This document shows positions 40,434 to 44,544 of a stretch of DNA of 44,544 nucleotides, piece by piece. A program made the translations under genes and the position numbers. Below the pieces are notes generated by a model. That model was not told the DNA's origin. It searched no databases and saw only the letters and a list, made by a program, of their open reading frames with translations. Each line of letters begins with the position of its first letter. Position 1 is the stretch's first letter. Location: positions 1 to 44,544 of the forward strand of contig JBBIJR010000025.1 of NCBI GenBank assembly GCA_037445875.1, in the 5' to 3' direction. This stretch comes from JBBIJR01 sp037445875. Lineage in GTDB: Bacteria; CLD3; SB21.

Positions 40434-41699
40434 GTGAATTATCGCATCCCGACGGGCACCAAAGACACTCTGCCGGCCGACATCCCCAGGTGGCATCATG
40501 TGGAGAAGGTCATCGGCAGCGTCATGCGGCGGTTCAACTACAAGGAAATCCGCACGCCGGTGTTCGAATACACGGAACTGTTTACACGCGGCATCGGCGA
40601 GACGACCGACGTGGTTGGCAAGGAGATGTACACGTTCCTCGACAAGGGCAACGAGAGCTTGACGCTGAGGCCGGAAATGACGGCGTCGGTCGTCCGATCG
40701 TACCTCGAGAACAACCTCGGCTCCGCTCAACCGTTGAACAAGCTGTACTACCTCGGTCCGATGTTCCGCCAGGAACGTCCGCAGAAAGGCCGGCTGCGGC
40801 AGTTCATGCAGTTCGGCGTGGAAGCGATCGGCAGCGCACTGCCCGAACAGGACGTAGAAACGATGCTGGTCGCAATGACGGTGTATGAAGAACTCGGCCT
40901 GCACGGCCTGACCTTCAAAATCAACAGCGTCGGCTGCCCGGTCTGCCGTCCGGGTTATCGCGAAGTGCTGGTGCGGTTTCTGAACGGCGTCCGCGATGGG
41001 CTTTCACCGGAAAGCGTGAAACGGCTGGAAACCAATCCCATGCGCATCCTCGATTCGAAGAACGAGCAGGACGTCGCAGTTACGGCGAACGCACCGTTGA
41101 TGAAAGACCATTTGTGCGACGAGTGCCGTACCCACTTTGAACGCGTGCAAAGAGCCCTCGGGGCGCTCCATATTGAATTCGAGGTAGACGGACGGCTGGT
41201 ACGCGGACTGGATTACTACACCCGTACGGCGTACGAAATTCAGAGCGGAAGCCTGGGCTCGCAGAACGCACTCGGCGGCGGAGGGCGTTACGACCTGCTG
41301 GCCGAAAGCCTCGGCGGACCGCCGACGCCGGCCGTGGGTTTCGCTGCCGGCATGGAACGCCTGCTCCTCGTCATGGAGGCGGAACAACTACCGTTCGGAG
41401 AGCCGGAGGTCCTCGACCTGTTCTGGGTGGCGCTTGGGGAACCCGCCATGACATTCTCGATTCCGTACATCCATGCGCTGCGAAAACACGGCTACCGGTG
41501 CGACGTCGACTACCTGAACCGCAGCATGAAGGCCCAGCTGCGCGAAGCCAACCGCCAGCAAGCCCGGTACGTCGTCATCGTGGGCGACCAGGAACTGCAG
41601 CAGGCGCAGTGCCAGGTCAAGAACATGAGCACCGGCGAACAAAGCGCCGTTCCGGTCGATTCCGTCATGCAATTCCTTCAATCCGCCCTTCCCCTCTGA
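40434..41699 (+). CDS. hisS: Histidyl-tRNA synthetase
   Basis: 421 residues from the GTG at 40434 (start of VNYRIPTGTKDTLP), the usual HisS N-terminus; an upstream ATG would add an unrelated segment. Class-II motif 2 is MFRQERPQKGRLRQFMQFG. The histidine-specific motifs are GLDYYTRTAYEI and ALGGGGRYDLL. The C-terminal anticodon-binding domain follows. The stop overlaps the radA start (TGATG). Confidence 0.96.
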   Translation: MNYRIPTGTKDTLPADIPRWHHVEKVIGSVMRRFNYKEIRTPVFEYTELFTRGIGETTDVVGKEMYTFLDKGNESLTLRPEMTASVVRSYLENNLGSAQPLNKLYYLGPMFRQERPQKGRLRQFMQFGVEAIGSALPEQDVETMLVAMTVYEELGLHGLTFKINSVGCPVCRPGYREVLVRFLNGVRDGLSPESVKRLETNPMRILDSKNEQDVAVTANAPLMKDHLCDECRTHFERVQRALGALHIEFEVDGRLVRGLDYYTRTAYEIQSGSLGSQNALGGGGRYDLLAESLGGPPTPAVGFAAGMERLLLVMEAEQLPFGEPEVLDLFWVALGEPAMTFSIPYIHALRKHGYRCDVDYLNRSMKAQLREANRQQARYVVIVGDQELQQAQCQVKNMSTGEQSAVPVDSVMQFLQSALPL

Positions 41700-43105
41700 T
41701 GGCCCGTGTCAAGAGCCAGTTCGTCTGCCAGTCCTGCGGCTACAAGACGCCGAAGACGATGGGCCGGTGTCCGGAATGCGGACAGTGGAACTCTTTCGTC
41801 GAAGAGGCCGCGGACCGCGCGCCGTCGTCCCGCTCGCCGGACCGTTTCCTGAACAGTCTCAAACGGACCGACAGTTCTTCTTTCATCGATCTCTCGGACG
41901 AGGCGCAGGAACTCGAGCGCATCGAGATCGGCGCCGATCAGCGGACCTCGACGGGCATCGCAGAATTTGACCGCGTGCTCGGAGGGGGCGTCGTGCGCGG
42001 GTCGCTGGTGCTGGTCGGCGGCGAGCCCGGCATCGGCAAGTCGACCTTGATGCTGCAGATGGCGGCGCGGCTGCAACAACCGACGCTGTACGTGTCCGGT
42101 GAAGAGTCTGCCCAGCAGATCAAGTGGCGTGCCGACCGCGTGGCCGGAGGCAAACCGCACGTGCGCGTGTTGACCGAGACCCATCTGTCGAAGATCGCCC
42201 AGGTGATCCTCGCAACGAAGCCCGCCGTCGTCGTGATCGACTCAATCCAGACGCTGTATCGCGAGGAGATCGACAGCGCGCCGGGCAGCGTGAGCCAGGT
42301 CCGTGAATGTGCGGCCCTGCTGATGCACCTGGCCAAGAGCCGCCACGTCTCCATATTTCTGGTGGGCCACGTGACCAAGGACGGCTTGCTGGCGGGCCCG
42401 AAAGTGCTGGAGCATATCGTGGACACCGTTCTGCAATTCGAGGGCGACCCGAACCACCTGTTCCGCATCCTGCGCGCGGTGAAAAACCGCTTCGGCTCCA
42501 CCAACGAGATCGGCGTGTTCGAGATGCGGGAGAGCGGACTGGCCGAAGTCGCCAATCCGTCGGAGTTGTTCCTCGCGGAGCGCCACCTCCATCAAACGGG
42601 TTCGGTCGTCGTGCCGGTCGTCGAGGGTTCGCGCGTTCTGCTGGTCGAGGTGCAGGCGCTGGTGAGCCGGACCAACTACGGGATACCCCAGAGGACCTCG
42701 TCGGGTTTCGATCTGCGCCGGTTGCAGCTGCTGATCGCCGTGCTGGAAAAACGCGCCCGGATTCCGCTCGGCCAGTCGGATGTCTTCCTCAACGTTGCGG
42801 GCGGTTTGCGCATCGACGAGCCCGCCGCGGACCTGGCCGTGGCCGTCGCGATCGCTTCGAGCGCCCGGGAGTTGGTCGTGGAACCGCATACCGTCGTGCT
42901 CGGCGAGATCGGGCTGGGCGGGGAAGTGCGTGCCGTGAGTCACGCGGAGCGGCGCGTGCGCGAGGCCGTCAAGATGGGTTTCGACAGAGCGGTGCTGGCC
43001 CGGAGCAACCTGCGCGATCTCACGATCCAGGAGGCGCAGCCGGTGGGTGTGCGGCGCGTGGAGGAAGCCATCGAAGCGATGGTGGGAACGAAGGACGGCC
43101 GTTGA
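41699..43105 (+). CDS. radA: DNA repair protein RadA (Sms)
   Basis: 468 residues. N-terminal zinc finger CQSCGYKTPKTMGRCPECG. RecA-like ATPase with Walker A GGEPGIGKST and the RadA-specific KNRFG motif (AVKNRFGSTNEIGVF). The C-terminal domain is Lon-protease-like. RadA promotes branch migration during recombination. It is translationally coupled to hisS by a one-base overlap. Confidence 0.96.
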   Translation: MARVKSQFVCQSCGYKTPKTMGRCPECGQWNSFVEEAADRAPSSRSPDRFLNSLKRTDSSSFIDLSDEAQELERIEIGADQRTSTGIAEFDRVLGGGVVRGSLVLVGGEPGIGKSTLMLQMAARLQQPTLYVSGEESAQQIKWRADRVAGGKPHVRVLTETHLSKIAQVILATKPAVVVIDSIQTLYREEIDSAPGSVSQVRECAALLMHLAKSRHVSIFLVGHVTKDGLLAGPKVLEHIVDTVLQFEGDPNHLFRILRAVKNRFGSTNEIGVFEMRESGLAEVANPSELFLAERHLHQTGSVVVPVVEGSRVLLVEVQALVSRTNYGIPQRTSSGFDLRRLQLLIAVLEKRARIPLGQSDVFLNVAGGLRIDEPAADLAVAVAIASSARELVVEPHTVVLGEIGLGGEVRAVSHAERRVREAVKMGFDRAVLARSNLRDLTIQEAQPVGVRRVEEAIEAMVGTKDGR

Positions 43106-43467
43106 AAGCGAACATCGTCGACGTCAAGAGACTTCTGCTGTGGATCAATGAGGAGAAACAGGTCGGAGCGGAACTCTGTCTCGATCTCGATTGCAAGATC
43201 GCCGCTTTCGACCACCGTCCGCTCGTCAAGGTCCTCAACCATCTTATCAACTATCTCCGTTCGCTGACCGACCGTCCGCTGCAGATCGGGCTCAGCGCCC
43301 ATCGCGAGTACTTCGTCATTTCATTTCTTGCCGTAAACGTCGCGTCCGAAATTCCTCCTCTCAGTCCCGGCGTCGCCGAAGTGATCGGCCAGTTCGGCGG
43401 CACGTTGGAGTTTGCCTCCGAACCGGGCCGCTTCGCCAGGGTACTGTTGAAATTTCAGCGCTTGTAG
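43102..43467 (+). CDS. Orphan HATPase-like domain protein
   Basis: 121 residues from a TTG at 43102 that overlaps the radA stop. The order of elements recalls a histidine-kinase ATPase domain: FDHRPLVKVLNHLINYLRS where the N-box would be, then EYFVISFLAVN, then EVIGQFGGTLEFASEPGRF where such domains have a GGxxxxxSxPGxG strand pair. The usual DxGxG and GxGLGL boxes and the N-box asparagine pattern are missing or altered, so ATP binding is doubtful. It could be a regulatory pseudo-ATPase. No kinase dimerisation domain is attached. Confidence 0.62.
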   Translation: MKANIVDVKRLLLWINEEKQVGAELCLDLDCKIAAFDHRPLVKVLNHLINYLRSLTDRPLQIGLSAHREYFVISFLAVNVASEIPPLSPGVAEVIGQFGGTLEFASEPGRFARVLLKFQRL

Positions 43468-43726
43468 CAAGTTGACTTGAGGATATTAAGATACGGTGAA
43501 GTCTAGCGAAGGCGATGTGACCGAAGTGGGCGGCTGCCGTATAATTCAGGACATATTACTGGGTAGATATATAATCAAACTTTACAAAAATTATGACCTC
43601 AATCACAGACGTTCTCGGCGGAGAGTAAGTAGTTTGGACAACGCGCAGGCTGATTCGAAAACTTATAGGAAACCAGTTCGGCGCCAACGGCCGGACCCAT
43701 TCTCACTAATCGAAAGGGGAGTTTGC

Positions 43727-44440
43727 ATGACATCGTTCAAGTCGATTCGTTTTCTCAAACACATCGGCGTGGCTTCCGTGCTTGCGCTATTGGCGGCCGC
43801 GTGCGACGACGACAAGAAGAGCGGCGCCGCCGGCCCGTCCATTAGCATGAAAGTGGACTACAATGCGGTGGCCAAAACCCAGACGGACACCGTGATCGTG
43901 GATACGGCCAAGATCCTGATCCGGAACGTGAAGTTCAAAAACAGTGTCGACGAGGATTCGCAGGACTTCAAAATCGGTCCCTTCGTGGTTTACCTTGATC
44001 TAACCGGCGGTGTTCACAACATCGCCATCGGGGCCATTCCTCCGGGCACCTACGATCGGGTGAAGTTCAAGATCCACAAGCCGGAGGACAACGAAACGCC
44101 GCCGGACCCGGAGTTCAAGATCGGTACGGGCGGCAACGAGCGTTTTTCCGTCATAATCAAGGGCCGCTACCACGATTCGTCCTTCGTGTACCGGACGAAG
44201 AAAGACATTGAACAGGAAATGAACCTCAATCCGCCGCTGGTGATCGTGGACAGCCTGAGCAACGTCAACGTGACGCTGCTGGTCAATCCGTCCGGCTGGT
44301 TCCGTGATCAGAACGGCGCGTTCCTCGATCCGACGCTCGAGTCCAACGAAGACGAAATCGACGACAACATCAGGGACTCGTTCAAGAAGGCCGTGCGGGA
44401 CGACGACGAAGACGGAGACGACGACGAAGGCGACGACTAG
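43727..44440 (+). CDS. DUF4382-like lipoprotein with acidic tail
   Basis: 237 residues from the ATG at 43727, preceded by AAAGGGGAG. Lipoprotein signal ends LLAAAC, followed by DDDKKS. The body has the beta-rich pattern of DUF4382 proteins (VDTAKILIRNVKF, VVYLDLTGG, AIPPGTYDRVKFKI). The last ~13 residues are almost all Asp/Glu/Gly. Probably anchored in the outer membrane; function unknown. The 259 bases upstream (43468-43726) are AT-rich with TATAAT-like hexamers but hold no gene that I can support. Confidence 0.75.
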   Translation: MTSFKSIRFLKHIGVASVLALLAAACDDDKKSGAAGPSISMKVDYNAVAKTQTDTVIVDTAKILIRNVKFKNSVDEDSQDFKIGPFVVYLDLTGGVHNIAIGAIPPGTYDRVKFKIHKPEDNETPPDPEFKIGTGGNERFSVIIKGRYHDSSFVYRTKKDIEQEMNLNPPLVIVDSLSNVNVTLLVNPSGWFRDQNGAFLDPTLESNEDEIDDNIRDSFKKAVRDDDEDGDDDEGDD

Positions 44441-44466
44441 TCCAGAATCTTGATTCAGCACGCGAC

Positions 44467-44494
44467 AAAAGGCCGTCCGAAGGGGCGGCCTTTT
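44467..44494 (+). terminator. Rho-independent terminator after the DUF4382-like gene
   Basis: AAAAGGCCG (44467-44475) pairs with CGGCCTTTT (44486-44494), extended by inner T-G, C-G, C-G pairs to a 12-bp stem with a GAAG loop. T-rich GTGTT follows. Confidence 0.82.
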
Positions 44495-44499
44495 GTGTT

Positions 44500-44544
44500 G
44501 TGTGCCAAGCATGTTCGACCACTTGGAGGTGCAAGTCCTCTACT
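44500..44544 (+). mobile_element. Probable 5' end of a group II intron (runs off window)
   Basis: GTGTG (44500-44504) matches the intron 5' consensus GUGYG. It is followed by CCAAGCATG and a small hairpin GGAGGTGCAAGTCCTC, a sequence shape common in the first domain of bacterial group II introns. It begins 5 bases after the terminator T-tract, the insertion habit of group IIC introns. The catalytic domains and reverse transcriptase would lie beyond the window. Confidence 0.6.

Noticed and set aside
1..44544. tRNA, rRNA or riboswitch genes
   Set aside because: I looked for tRNA-like cloverleaf arms, rRNA-conserved stretches and common riboswitch cores and found none that I could support by eye.

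Overview
The window looks like a piece of a metagenome-assembled genome from an uncultured, diderm (Gram-negative), probably anaerobic or facultative bacterium. Evidence for this is a 10-N scaffold gap (31775-31784), several lipoproteins, an outer-membrane porin, Tat-exported respiratory subunits, a multihaem cytochrome and several broken genes. Three lipoproteins carry an acidic stretch right after the lipid-bearing cysteine, which recalls the surface-export signal of Bacteroidetes-type lineages. I cannot assign a phylum from the sequence alone.

Left end (1-5307): an integron. A divergent integron integrase (4324-5307, +) faces a two-cassette array on the minus strand. Both cassettes end in recognisable attC sites (3557-3628 and 2857-2958) whose R box overlaps the stop codon of the cassette gene. 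Immediately beyond the second attC lie hsdM and the start of hsdS (type I restriction-modification), running off the window. They are either a third, very large cassette or the flanking chromosome.

5308-11280: a marR gene with a near-consensus promoter and a palindromic operator. It is followed by an 11-haem-site cytochrome lipoprotein and a tandem-rhodanese lipoprotein, ending in a strong hairpin terminator. Next come minus-strand genes for a small membrane protein, a frameshifted EamA exporter, a VOC-fold protein and a small basic protein. A dispersed repeat present in two near-identical copies ends the region.

11281-26766: a unidirectional, roughly 15-kb minus-strand arsenic island. Reading in the direction of transcription it holds arsR (with a perfect palindromic operator), an ArsP-like permease, arsC, a thioredoxin-like protein, a CcmH-like protein and ACR3. 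These are followed by a periplasmic PhnD-like sensor, a histidine kinase (interrupted by an in-frame stop) and a sigma54-type response regulator. The last part is a porin, tatA, a four-cluster ferredoxin subunit, an NrfD-type membrane subunit, a Tat-exported molybdopterin oxidoreductase and moaA. The layout resembles the AioXSR/ArxXSR-controlled arsenic respiration systems. The catalytic subunit, however, is not an obvious ArrA or ArxA and lacks one of the usual four-cysteine cluster ligands.

26867-32639: a TrkH/KtrB-type K+ channel subunit with a hairpin at the start of its leader, a decayed alpha/beta hydrolase, a NYN-domain protein, a class-V PLP enzyme, the scaffold gap, and a Panacea-type toxin-antitoxin pair whose small membrane toxin has a late frameshift.

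32939-44544: a three-gene chemosensory operon (CheR-TPR, a hybrid CheA with an embedded MshEN-like domain, and an MCP with no periplasmic sensor), a ferritin-like/VIT1 membrane protein, hisS-radA-HATPase-like orphan, and a DUF4382-like lipoprotein. A terminator follows, directly abutted by what appears to be the 5' end of a group II intron at the right edge.
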